NCBI GenBank assembly: GCA_027482185.1
Contig: JAIXWF010000003.1
Span: 310,001-374,000 of the forward strand
Direction: 5' to 3'
Origin: Opitutaceae bacterium
GTDB lineage: Bacteria > Verrucomicrobiota > Verrucomicrobiia > Opitutales > Opitutaceae
DNA length: 64,000 nt
A program made the translations under genes and the position numbers. Positions 51,523 to 60,016 of the stretch are shown one piece after another. Within the stretch, counting starts at the first letter, position 1. Every line of letters begins with the position of its first letter. The notes under the pieces are model-generated. The model made no database searches and was not told where the DNA came from. It saw only the letters and a program-made list of their open reading frames with translations.

Positions 51523-53184
51523 ATGCCGACTTTCCGCCTCCTGCTGCTCGCCGCCTGCGCCGTCTTTCTCGCCGGCCCCGTCTCCGCCCAACCGGTCCCG
51601 AAGAAAGTGCCCAAGGCCCCGGCCACCGCCGTCCTCGTGCCCACCTCGGAGAATTGGCGCATGGACGGCGATGTCCCCGTCCACTCCCTGCTCCTTTCCC
51701 TCCAGGGCCTCGCCAACCGCGACCAACCGCGCCTGTTTCTCGAATACCCGAAAAATTGGCAGTGGGAAATCGTGCACCCGCTCCGCGACTTCCTCGCCCG
51801 CCGCCACGGCGTCGCCTTCGAACGCCTCCCCGTCAACGACGCCGACGGCGCCCTCGCCCGTTTCGCGCGTTACGCCAAGGGCTGCGTCGTCTGGGACAAA
51901 GCCGTCCGCTCCTCCCTCATCGTCGCCTTCACCATCGCCGGCGTCGAGGACCTCGTCGTCGTCAGCGCCGACCAATTGGCCTTGGCGCAAAAGCACGGCC
52001 TCCAACCCAAGGTCGACCTCCGCGGCAAATTCACCGGCCAGCCCGACCACGTCATTTACCAATGGGCCTACGACAATTACCACGCCCGTTGCTCCCGCGA
52101 CTACTACGTCGTCCTCGGCGGCCACGCCGGCGCCGAGATGCAGCCCGCCGTCGCCGACTTCGCCGTCATGCAGCGCGCGTTCTGTGCCGACCTCTCCGCC
52201 AATCCCAAGCACCCCGAGGAACTCGCCTTGCTGAAACGCATCCTCGGTGGCCAAAACCCCGCCAGCCTCGTCATGGGCTGGCACTCCTACGCCAAAGACA
52301 CCGAGGGCCAGCACACCACCCTCACCGGCAACTACGGCCTCAAGATGGAAGGCCTCCACAATCTGCCGAACGTCTCGTTCAGCTGCCAGATCCCGCTCAC
52401 GCCGGATTTCAAATTCGCCAACAACCACAGCGTCCGCCCCGACGAAAAACGCGTCGCCGAAAAGAAAGTCTACGTCGCCGCCCTCGCCACCGACTCCATG
52501 GGCATCGGCACCTGGACCAAACCCGGCCGCGGCAAAATCCCCTACGGCTGGCAGGTCCTGATGAACTGGGTCTGGCTCAATCCGCCCGTGCTCCAATATT
52601 TCTACGAGGACAAATCCCCCAACGACTACTTCGTCGGCGGCCTCAGCGGCCCGGGTTACATGTACCCGAAGTCGATTCCCGCGGACAAATTCCCCGCCCT
52701 CATGCGCGACGCCCGCGACCTCATGCGCCAGCTCGATCTCCGGGTCCTCGAGATCATGGACTACTCCGAGGGCAACCGCCACGTCGGCAACACCGACCTC
52801 CCCAAATCCGTCGTCGACCGCTACTACGCCGAATTCCCCGATGTCCTCGGTTTCATCAACGGCTACGGCACCGCGCGCACCTTCGACCTGCGCGACACGC
52901 GTCCGTTCATCAGCTACGATTACTATCTCGATGTCGCCCGCCCCGAGGCCGAGGCCGCCGCCGATCTCGAGGAATTGATCCAGCTGAATCCGCAGCGCCC
53001 CTACTTCCTCCTCATGCACGTGCGCGAAAGCAACACGGTCGAAAAGGTCTCCGCCGTCCTCAACAGCCTCAGCGAACCCGTCGAGGTCGTCCCGCTCGAT
53101 GTGTTTCTCAAACTCGCCGCCGGCGCCAAGACCTACCGCACCCGCTACCAGCAGCCCGGCGATCCCGTGGATCACAATCCCTGA
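51523..53184 (+). CDS. GxGYxYP-family putative glycoside hydrolase
   Basis: 553 residues. Signal peptide to about residue 23. Signature GLSGPGYMYPKSI (G-P-G-Y-M-Y-P, about residue 380) defines the GxGYxYP family; other conserved patches are VVLVSADQLALA-like VVSADQL, VMGWHSYAKDTEGQ, PNVSFSCQIP, and LEIMDYSEGNRH. The family is predicted to be a glycoside hydrolase with a Rossmann-like N-domain and a barrel, seen in Bacteroidetes and Verrucomicrobia. An exported enzyme acting on a plant or bacterial polysaccharide is likely, but the substrate is unknown. It is part of a two-gene unit with the small protein upstream. Confidence 0.87.
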   Translation: MPTFRLLLLAACAVFLAGPVSAQPVPKKVPKAPATAVLVPTSENWRMDGDVPVHSLLLSLQGLANRDQPRLFLEYPKNWQWEIVHPLRDFLARRHGVAFERLPVNDADGALARFARYAKGCVVWDKAVRSSLIVAFTIAGVEDLVVVSADQLALAQKHGLQPKVDLRGKFTGQPDHVIYQWAYDNYHARCSRDYYVVLGGHAGAEMQPAVADFAVMQRAFCADLSANPKHPEELALLKRILGGQNPASLVMGWHSYAKDTEGQHTTLTGNYGLKMEGLHNLPNVSFSCQIPLTPDFKFANNHSVRPDEKRVAEKKVYVAALATDSMGIGTWTKPGRGKIPYGWQVLMNWVWLNPPVLQYFYEDKSPNDYFVGGLSGPGYMYPKSIPADKFPALMRDARDLMRQLDLRVLEIMDYSEGNRHVGNTDLPKSVVDRYYAEFPDVLGFINGYGTARTFDLRDTRPFISYDYYLDVARPEAEAAADLEELIQLNPQRPYFLLMHVRESNTVEKVSAVLNSLSEPVEVVPLDVFLKLAAGAKTYRTRYQQPGDPVDHNP

Positions 53185-53231
53185 TCGCGTTTCCCTTTTC
53201 CGCTCCGACCCTTTTTTTTCCCTTAATTCCT

Positions 53232-54389
53232 ATGCAAAACGAATCCTGCTGCGAAGGCTGCGCCCCCGCGCCGGCCGCCAAGTCCGCCCCGCAATTCCGC
53301 CGCGTCCAAACGCGCGCCTTCGCCGCCCAGCCCGCGCCGTCCAAATCGGCCAAAGCCGCGCCCGCGAAATCCCTCTTCGCCAAGGGCCCCCGCATCCTCA
53401 CGACGACCGTCGGTTCCTACCCCGTGCCCGATTGGCTCGCCGCCCTCCCGAGCGAACAGGCCGTGATCGACGCCACCCGCGTCGTCTTCGGTCTCCAGCG
53501 CCAGGCCGGCATCGACCTGCCGACCGACGGCGAGCTCTACCGCTTCGACGTCAATCATCCGGACACGAACGGCATGATCGAATACTTCATCCGTCCGATG
53601 GCCGGCATCTCCTCCGTCGTCGGCCGCAGTGTCGGCGAGGAATTCCAGCGCCACTCGCCCATGGGCTTCCGCCGCAAGCCCGCCGGCGTCGTCACCGGCC
53701 CGCTCGGCGAAGGCTCGCTCAACCTGCTCGCCGACTGCCAGCGCGCCGCCGCCGTCTCCGGCGGTCCCTTCAAGTTCACCGTCACGAGCCCCTACATGCT
53801 CGCCCGCACGCTGCTCGACCACCACTACCGCGACTTCGCCGCCCTCACCCACGCGATCGCCGACGTGCTCGCCGACCAGGTCCGCGGCCTGCCCGCCGCC
53901 TGCATCCAGATCGACGAAGCCAACATCCCCGGCAATCCCGCCGACGCCCCGCTCGCCGCCGCCACCATGAACAAGGTGCTCGACGCCATCGACGCCGGCA
54001 CCGAGCGCGCCGTGCATTTCTGCTTCGGCAACTACGGCGGTCAGTCCATCCAGCGTGGGTCCTGGAAAGCGCTCCACGCCTTCCTCAACGCCCTGCACAC
54101 CGACCACCTGGTGCTCGAGCTCGCGCACCGGCCGGAGTCCGATGTCACCGCCCTCAAGGGCATCGACGCCAAGATCGCCCTCGGTATCGGCGTCGTGGAC
54201 ATCAAGGTAAACCACATCGAAACCGCCGACGAAATCGCCGCGCGCATCGCCGCCGTCGAAAAGAAGGTCGGCCCCGACCGCGTGAAGTGGATCCACCCCG
54301 ACTGCGGTTTCTGGATGCTCAAGCGCTCCGTCGCCGACCGGAAGATCGAGGCCCTCGTCAAAGGCCGCGACCTCTACCTCGGCCGCTGA
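53232..54389 (+). CDS. MetE-like cobalamin-independent methionine synthase C-terminal domain protein
   Basis: 385 residues. The first 45 residues are Cys/Ala/Lys-rich (NESCCEGCAPAPAAKSA). The core is the single catalytic barrel of the MetE/core-MetE family: LTTTVGSYPVPDWL, LPTDGELYR, IQIDEANI, HFCFGNYGG and WIHPDCGFWML. Zinc ligands are His262, Cys264 and Cys358, matching the MetE order. Proteins with only this half act as methyltransferases using methyl donors other than 5-methyl-THF-triglutamate, for example cobalamin carriers. It ends at a T-rich terminator hairpin. The Cys-rich leader may bind a metal; it is not a signal peptide. Confidence 0.88.
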   Translation: MQNESCCEGCAPAPAAKSAPQFRRVQTRAFAAQPAPSKSAKAAPAKSLFAKGPRILTTTVGSYPVPDWLAALPSEQAVIDATRVVFGLQRQAGIDLPTDGELYRFDVNHPDTNGMIEYFIRPMAGISSVVGRSVGEEFQRHSPMGFRRKPAGVVTGPLGEGSLNLLADCQRAAAVSGGPFKFTVTSPYMLARTLLDHHYRDFAALTHAIADVLADQVRGLPAACIQIDEANIPGNPADAPLAAATMNKVLDAIDAGTERAVHFCFGNYGGQSIQRGSWKALHAFLNALHTDHLVLELAHRPESDVTALKGIDAKIALGIGVVDIKVNHIETADEIAARIAAVEKKVGPDRVKWIHPDCGFWMLKRSVADRKIEALVKGRDLYLGR

Positions 54390-54412
54390 ACGCGCCATAG
54401 GTCTCATTCTCG

Positions 54413-54440
54413 GGGCGGGTCCTTTGGACCCGCCCTTTTT
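54413..54440 (+). terminator. Intrinsic terminator after MetE-like gene
   Basis: GGGCGGGTCC (54413-54422) and GGACCCGCCC (54426-54435) form a perfect ten-base-pair stem with a TTT loop, followed by five T (54436-54440). It lies 24 bases past the stop. Confidence 0.9.
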
Positions 54441-54484
54441 CGTGCCCGCGCGGGGGCCCGCGTTGCCCGCGGGCCAGCTATGGG

Positions 54485-54551
54485 CCCCAGGGGACTTATG
54501 AGACCTATAGGTCCTATAAGTCCCATCCATCCCATCCGTCCTATTACCCCT
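54485..54551. repeat. Family C repeat (GGGACTTAT/ATAAGTCCC), copy 1
   Basis: GGGACTTAT (54491-54499) and ATAAGTCCC (54516-54524) form an inverted pair around the palindrome ACCTATAGGT (54503-54512). They are followed by tandem CCCATCC units. The element lies between the MetE terminator and the second TonB receptor; a second copy is at 59733-59805. Confidence 0.7.
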
Positions 54552-54658
54552 CCCCGCCCGGCGCCCCCGAAAATAGTTCGTCCGAAATTCGCCGCCCGCG
54601 ACCTATCGCTCTGTCGAGTCGCGTTCCCGCGCGACCGCTCGGTCCTTTTTCCTACCCC

Positions 54659-57600
54659 ATGCCCCCCACGGATTCCCACCAGTCCGCGGCCTTGCGCCGC
54701 TTTTTCCACGTTGGCCGCTGCCTTGCCCTCGCGCCCTGGCTCGCCCTCGGCCTCGGCGCCCAGACGCCCCCCGCCCCCGGCCTTGCGCCGGCGCCATCCG
54801 CCGAGGAACGCATCATCCTCTCTCCGTTTACCATCACGTCCGAGAAGGACGTCGGCTACGAGGCCAGCGAGTCGCTCTCGGGCACCGGGCTCAAGACCAA
54901 GCTCACCGATCTCGGCGCGGCGGTCTCGGTGATCACCTCGAAGTTTCTCGAGGACACGGCCTCCTTTAATCTCCGCGACGTGCTCGTTTACCAGGCCAAC
55001 ATGGAAACGACCGGCTTCGGCGGCAATTACTCCGGCGCAACCCCCGCGCTGGGCGGCGTCACCGGCGAGCCCTCGCTCAGCAACGGCCCCGTCGGCACCC
55101 GCGTCCGCGGTCTCGCCGAAGCGACGCAGGCGCTGAACTTCTACCGCTCCATCATTCCGATGGACGGCTACAACACCGACCGCGTCGAAGTGAACCGCGG
55201 CGCCAACGCCCTCCTCTTCGGTGTCGGCAGCCCCGCCGGCATCATCAACACCTCCACCGCCGCCGCCAATCTGAGCCGGCAGACCACGACGTTCGACGCC
55301 GCGGCCGGCAGCTACGGCAGCAGCCGTTTCGCCTTCAACCACAACCTCGTCCTCCGCCGCGGCGAACTCGCCGTCCGCGTCGCCGCCGTGAAGAGCGACG
55401 ACAAGTTCCAGCAGAAGTTCACCTACACGACTTCCGACCGCCGCTACCTCGCCGCCGCCTGGGATATCAAATCGCTGCGCAACCGCGGGCTCCTCGATTC
55501 CACCGTTGTCCGCGCCACCTACGAACTCGGCGACATCAAGTCCAACCGCCCGCGCACCCTCACGCCCTCGGACCGCATTTCGTCTTGGTTCGACGCCACC
55601 CTCCCCGCCGATCTCCGCGCCGCCGGCGCCCGCGGCAAAGTCGGCTACGATCCAACCGTCGGTCCCTTCAACACCTTCACCGCCGCCCTGCGCAACGCCA
55701 CCCTCGGCGTTCCGGAAAACGTGAACCGCTCGCCCACGTTCTTCTTCCAGAACGTCGACGCCACCGCCCCGCGCGACAACATCCCCGCCACCGCGACCGG
55801 CCAGGTCCTCCTCGGCCGCCCCCTCGTTTCCAACAACGTCTTCTACCCGTCCTCCGGCCTCACCGGCACCGCCGTCGGCGCCTACTCCCGGGAATTGAGC
55901 CGCGTCCGCGCCGACTACGGCCTCGCCGACCAAGCCTTCTACACTTCGGAGAATCTCACCGACCCGACCGTCTTCGATTTCTTCAACAACCTGCTCGCCG
56001 GTCCGAACTCCGAGGCGAAATCGAATCTGGAGAACATCGAGGTCTCCCTGCAGCAACTCCTTCTCCGCCGCCAGGCCGGCATCGAAGTCTCCTACAACCG
56101 CCAGCGCTGGGAAGAGGGCTACCAGTCCCTCATGAACCAGGCCGCGCCGTACATCTCCATCGACCCGAACACGAAGATGTGGACCGGCGAGGTGAATCCC
56201 AATTTCGGCCGCCCCTTCATCTCCACCGCCGGCGCCGCGAGCTACAGCGAGCAGGAAGTCGAAACCGTCCGCGCCAAGCTCTTCTACGAGCTGAATCTCG
56301 CCGAGAAACTGCGCGGCCGCTGGGGCGGCGCGCTCGGCAAGCACGTGTTTTCGCTGCTCGGCCAAAAGGAGACGTTCACCACCGACTCCCGCACCGGCGG
56401 CTCGATGTTCTACACGCCGGACAATTGGGCCAACGGCAACAACCAGGCCCGCACCGCCGCCCAGAGCAAACAGATCGTCACGCTCGTGTACATCGGGCCT
56501 TCCCTGCTCAACGCCGCCACGCCGAGCGGGGCCAACCTCCGCGGCCTGCAGCAGAACCTGATGAACTTCCACCACGAGGTGAACGGCAAGGGCGTCGTGC
56601 TCGGCCGCCTCCAGGCCCCCACCGTCGGCGTCGCCCGCGATCCCGCCTACGCCCCGTTCACGACGCCGATCACCGTGCTGCGCGAGGACCGCGAGGTTTC
56701 GAACACCGCCGGCGGCGCCATCATCAACGAGCGCACCCTCGATTCGCAGGCCTTCGCGGTGCAGAGCAACTGGCTCTGGGACCGCGTCGTTTCCACCGTG
56801 GGCTGGCGCAAGGAGAAGTCGTCGATCGCAAGCGTGAGCGCCCCTTTCGAACCCAGCGGCGAGGGTTACCGCCTCGTCAACGATCCCCTCTACGATCTGT
56901 CCAACCCCTCCGTCGTCGCGCAGGGCTTCGAGAAACGGCTGTTCGCCTGGAGCGGCGTCGTGAAGCTGCCCGAAAAGTGGCTGCAGCGCGTGCCGCTCGT
57001 TTCCGCCCTGAATGTCTACTACGGCAGCTCGGAAAACTTCAGCCCGCCGACCTTCAAGTCGGTCGACGCCTTCGGCAAGGAACTCGAACCGCCCCGCGGC
57101 ATCACGAAGGAAAAGGGTCTCTATCTGGAAACCTTCGGCGGCAAGGTCACGACGCGGATCAACTTCTACGAGACCACGCAGACCGGCCAGTTCAACGACA
57201 CCGTCGGCAACATCCCCGCCAACATCATGAACCTGTGGGGCCAGGCGGTCACGATGGTCCGAACCGGCAACATCCCCGACGGCGGCGGCGGCAATCCCGT
57301 CGGCTTCGTGGCCCCGCCCCAAGCGCTGATCGATACGTTCCGCGCCTCCATCGTCAACGGCACCCTCCGCACGACCAACCCGGGCGTGCGCGATACGAGC
57401 GACTTCGTCACCAAGGGCACCGAGGTCGAACTCATGGTGCGTCCCGTGCGCGGACTCTCGCTCGTCCTGAACGTGTCCAAACAGGAATCGGTCCGCAGCA
57501 ACACCGGCTCGGCCGTGCGCAAACTTCTCTTCGATACGCCGACATCCACCGGCAAATCCATCGCGGAGGAATGGAAGGGCAACTGGGCCTACAATGTCCC

Positions 57601-58156
57601 GCTCAACGTCGGCGCCCTCCCTGCGATCGGCAGCCGCTCCGACATCAACATCCTCGCCAACGCGTTCCAGCGCGACGCGCTCAACCGCTTCAACACCGCC
57701 GCTTCGGCCGACGGTGCCCTCGTCCAGGAACTCCGGAAATGGCGCGCCAACGCCGTCGCCAACTACGAATTCCAAAACGACCTCTTCAAGGGCTTCGGCG
57801 TCGGCACCGGCCTGCGCTGGCTCGACAAAGCGGCCGTCGGATTTCCCGTGGCGTCGTTCCGCTCGGACCTCGTCACGCGCGTCCCCGCCGGCGGTCCCGC
57901 CCTGGCCAGCGACATCCGCGTCTCCGACGTGCGCAATCCGTTCTACGGCCCGACCGAGATGCGTTACGACGGCTGGATTTCCTACCAGCGCAAAATCCTG
58001 AAAGGCAAAGTCGGCCTCAAGGTGCAGCTCAACGTCCGGAATCTCTTCACGCACAACGAACTCGTCCCCGTCGTCATCAACCCCGACGGCAAAGCCGCCG
58101 TCTATTCGATCGCCGAAGGCCGCAAGTTCACGTTCTCCACGCGCCTCAGCTTCTGA
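54659..58156 (+). CDS. TonB-dependent outer-membrane receptor (second)
   Basis: 1165 residues. Signal sequence near residues 20-35, a TonB-box-like LSPFTITSEKDVGY (about 54-67), a plug domain (VSVITSKFLED...VEVNRGANALLFGVGSPAGIIN), and a long beta-barrel ending FTFSTRLSF with a terminal Phe. Large size and box sequence match the Opitutaceae polysaccharide-type receptors. It is 69 percent-style similar in layout to the 47745 receptor but without the coiled coil; the loops are unlike, so the ligand differs. The GH39-like gene follows within 111 bases, so the receptor probably imports the products or the substrate of that enzyme. ATG is preceded by CTACCCC. Confidence 0.93.
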   Translation: MPPTDSHQSAALRRFFHVGRCLALAPWLALGLGAQTPPAPGLAPAPSAEERIILSPFTITSEKDVGYEASESLSGTGLKTKLTDLGAAVSVITSKFLEDTASFNLRDVLVYQANMETTGFGGNYSGATPALGGVTGEPSLSNGPVGTRVRGLAEATQALNFYRSIIPMDGYNTDRVEVNRGANALLFGVGSPAGIINTSTAAANLSRQTTTFDAAAGSYGSSRFAFNHNLVLRRGELAVRVAAVKSDDKFQQKFTYTTSDRRYLAAAWDIKSLRNRGLLDSTVVRATYELGDIKSNRPRTLTPSDRISSWFDATLPADLRAAGARGKVGYDPTVGPFNTFTAALRNATLGVPENVNRSPTFFFQNVDATAPRDNIPATATGQVLLGRPLVSNNVFYPSSGLTGTAVGAYSRELSRVRADYGLADQAFYTSENLTDPTVFDFFNNLLAGPNSEAKSNLENIEVSLQQLLLRRQAGIEVSYNRQRWEEGYQSLMNQAAPYISIDPNTKMWTGEVNPNFGRPFISTAGAASYSEQEVETVRAKLFYELNLAEKLRGRWGGALGKHVFSLLGQKETFTTDSRTGGSMFYTPDNWANGNNQARTAAQSKQIVTLVYIGPSLLNAATPSGANLRGLQQNLMNFHHEVNGKGVVLGRLQAPTVGVARDPAYAPFTTPITVLREDREVSNTAGGAIINERTLDSQAFAVQSNWLWDRVVSTVGWRKEKSSIASVSAPFEPSGEGYRLVNDPLYDLSNPSVVAQGFEKRLFAWSGVVKLPEKWLQRVPLVSALNVYYGSSENFSPPTFKSVDAFGKELEPPRGITKEKGLYLETFGGKVTTRINFYETTQTGQFNDTVGNIPANIMNLWGQAVTMVRTGNIPDGGGGNPVGFVAPPQALIDTFRASIVNGTLRTTNPGVRDTSDFVTKGTEVELMVRPVRGLSLVLNVSKQESVRSNTGSAVRKLLFDTPTSTGKSIAEEWKGNWAYNVPLNVGALPAIGSRSDINILANAFQRDALNRFNTAASADGALVQELRKWRANAVANYEFQNDLFKGFGVGTGLRWLDKAAVGFPVASFRSDLVTRVPAGGPALASDIRVSDVRNPFYGPTEMRYDGWISYQRKILKGKVGLKVQLNVRNLFTHNELVPVVINPDGKAAVYSIAEGRKFTFSTRLSF

Positions 58157-58267
58157 ACCGGGCCGGCGGCACACGCGAAAAGTGACGGGCCGGGTGTCCA
58201 AAACCGCCGCGGCCGGACCTTGGTTGGGGCGGGCAGTTGTCCGCGGCTCCCGCCCCGACTCCGTCCT

Positions 58268-59719
58268 ATGATCACGCGCTCTTTGCTCGTCTGCCTCTGC
58301 CTCGCGGCCGCCGTCTCCGCCGCCGTTCCCGCGACGGAGATTTTGCCGACCGCCGGTCTCGGCCTCCCCGTCCTCGGCCACATCCAGCCCCGCCACGCCA
58401 AGGATATCGCCGACTCCCCTTGGTCCATCGGCGCCGAGACCATCGACCGCGACTTCACGGTCTACGCCCATTTCAAGGCTTGGCTCGGCCCCCTCGGGGC
58501 CAAACGCGTCCGCCTCCAGGCCGGGTGGGCGAAATGCGAAAAGACCAAGGGCGTCTATTCCTGGGATTGGCTCGACGCCATCGTCGACGACGCCGTCGCC
58601 CAGGGCGTGCACCCGTGGTTGGAATTCAACTACGGCAACACGATCTACCCCGGCGGCGGCGACACCGGCCTCGGTGGCGGCCTGCCCACCTCGCCCGAGG
58701 CCCTCGCGGCCTGGGACCGCTGGTGCCGCGCCCTGGTCGAGCGCTACCGCGACCGCGTCGCCGAATGGGAAGTCTGGAACGAACCCGACCTCAACAAAAC
58801 CGGCGCCGCGGCGGCCGACGCCTACGTCGACCTCTATATCCGCACCGCGCGCATCGTCCGGGAAGTGCAGCCGGCCGGCAAGGTCTGGGCCCTCGCCCTC
58901 GCCCACAATCCCGACTACGCGGACAAGTTCCTCGCCGGCCTGAAGGCCAAGGATGCCCTGCACCTCGTCGACGCGATCACCTTCCACGGGTATCCGAAAA
59001 ACCCGGACGACACGACCCTCGTGGACCGCCTCCGCGCCATCATCGCCAAACACGGCCGCCCGATCGAACTCCGCCAGGGCGAAACCGGCGCGCCGTCGAA
59101 GTACCAGGAAAACTTCGCCCTTTCGAAGCTCTCCTGGACCGAGACGACGCAAGCGAAGTGGAACCTGCGCCGCCTGCTCGCGCACCGCGCGAAAGACATC
59201 CCGATGAACCTCTTCACGCTCTCCGACATGCACTACACGACGGCGAGCGCGCAGGGCGGCCCCGACGGCGTGCTCCGCATGAACTACAAGGGCCTGCTCG
59301 GCACGAACCCCGACCAGACCGTGTCCCACGTGAAACCCGCGTACGTCGCCGCGCAGACGGTGTTCTCGATCTTCGATTCTACCGTGGTCCGCCTCCCCGA
59401 TTACGCCTTCATGTCGACCGCCCCGCGCACCGTCGCGTTGAGCGGCTACCGCCACACGCCCAGCGGCGGCCAGATCGCCGCGTATTGGTTCAGCGATGCG
59501 CCGCCGGATGACAGCCTCGGCGTCACGCGCATCGAACTGACCCTCCGCGCCGGTCAGTTCAAGAACCCCGTGCTCGTCGATCTGCGCACCGGCCAGGTCT
59601 ACGCCGTGCCCGCCGGCTCCTGGGAGCAGACCGCCGCCGGCACGGTCTTCCGCAATCTGCCGGTCTACGATTCGCCCTTCCTGATCGCGGAACAGGCGGC
59701 GCTCTTGCTGAAGCGGTAG
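58268..59719 (+). CDS. GH39-like glycoside hydrolase
   Basis: 483 residues. Signal peptide (SLLVCLCLAAAVSAA). A (beta/alpha)8 barrel of clan A type follows: acid/base Glu172 in WEVWNEPDLN and nucleophile Glu272 in RQGETGAPSKY, 100 residues apart as expected. VRLQAGWAKCEKTKGVYSWDWLD and HLVDAITFHGYP are other barrel strands. A C-terminal beta domain closes the chain (IAAYWFSDAPPDD...YDSPFLIAE). The closest match by motif is GH39 (beta-xylosidase/alpha-L-iduronidase type), but related GH families cannot be excluded. Exported; probably acts on the oligosaccharides of the same uptake unit as the TonB receptor upstream. Confidence 0.85.
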   Translation: MITRSLLVCLCLAAAVSAAVPATEILPTAGLGLPVLGHIQPRHAKDIADSPWSIGAETIDRDFTVYAHFKAWLGPLGAKRVRLQAGWAKCEKTKGVYSWDWLDAIVDDAVAQGVHPWLEFNYGNTIYPGGGDTGLGGGLPTSPEALAAWDRWCRALVERYRDRVAEWEVWNEPDLNKTGAAAADAYVDLYIRTARIVREVQPAGKVWALALAHNPDYADKFLAGLKAKDALHLVDAITFHGYPKNPDDTTLVDRLRAIIAKHGRPIELRQGETGAPSKYQENFALSKLSWTETTQAKWNLRRLLAHRAKDIPMNLFTLSDMHYTTASAQGGPDGVLRMNYKGLLGTNPDQTVSHVKPAYVAAQTVFSIFDSTVVRLPDYAFMSTAPRTVALSGYRHTPSGGQIAAYWFSDAPPDDSLGVTRIELTLRAGQFKNPVLVDLRTGQVYAVPAGSWEQTAAGTVFRNLPVYDSPFLIAEQAALLLKR

Positions 59720-59732
59720 CGGGCTCCCTGGC

Positions 59733-59805
59733 CTAGGACCCATAGGACTTATTGGACCCATAGGTCCCATAAGTCCCATCCGTCCCATGGGTCCTGTTCC
59801 TTCAC
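59733..59805. repeat. Family C repeat, copy 2
   Basis: GGACTTAT (59745-59752) and ATAAGTCC (59769-59776) form an inverted pair flanked by tandem GGACCCATAGG and CCCATCCGTCCCAT units, the same arrangement as at 54485-54551 and in the same orientation. It lies just after the GH39-like stop, so the two copies bracket the receptor-GH39 pair. Confidence 0.7.
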
Positions 59806-60016
59806 GACCACGATATGGACCTCCCTCCGCCAGTCGCCTGCGTGCTATCCGTGTTGGGATGCTCAATCCGCCGGCAACTGGGCGCGGTCCCGCGCGCTTT
59901 CTGCGCCGCTCCGCCCGCCCAGCTTTGTCGGCCCGGACGGTGATGGACCGGCAGGAAGGCGCCTGTCTTTTGGTGTGGATTGCCGCGCAGCCCGGCCATT
60001 GATTCCCCCGGAATCT
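59806..60016 (+). other. Leader region of RCC1 gene, nothing recognised
   Basis: About 210 bases with some paired GC-rich segments but no clear riboswitch, RNA gene or operator. It should contain the promoter of the RCC1 gene. Confidence 0.35.

Noticed and set aside
47745-58156. SusC/SusD-type polysaccharide utilisation locus
   Set aside because: Neither receptor is followed by a SusD-like lipoprotein and neither carries the SusC N-terminal carboxypeptidase-like domain.
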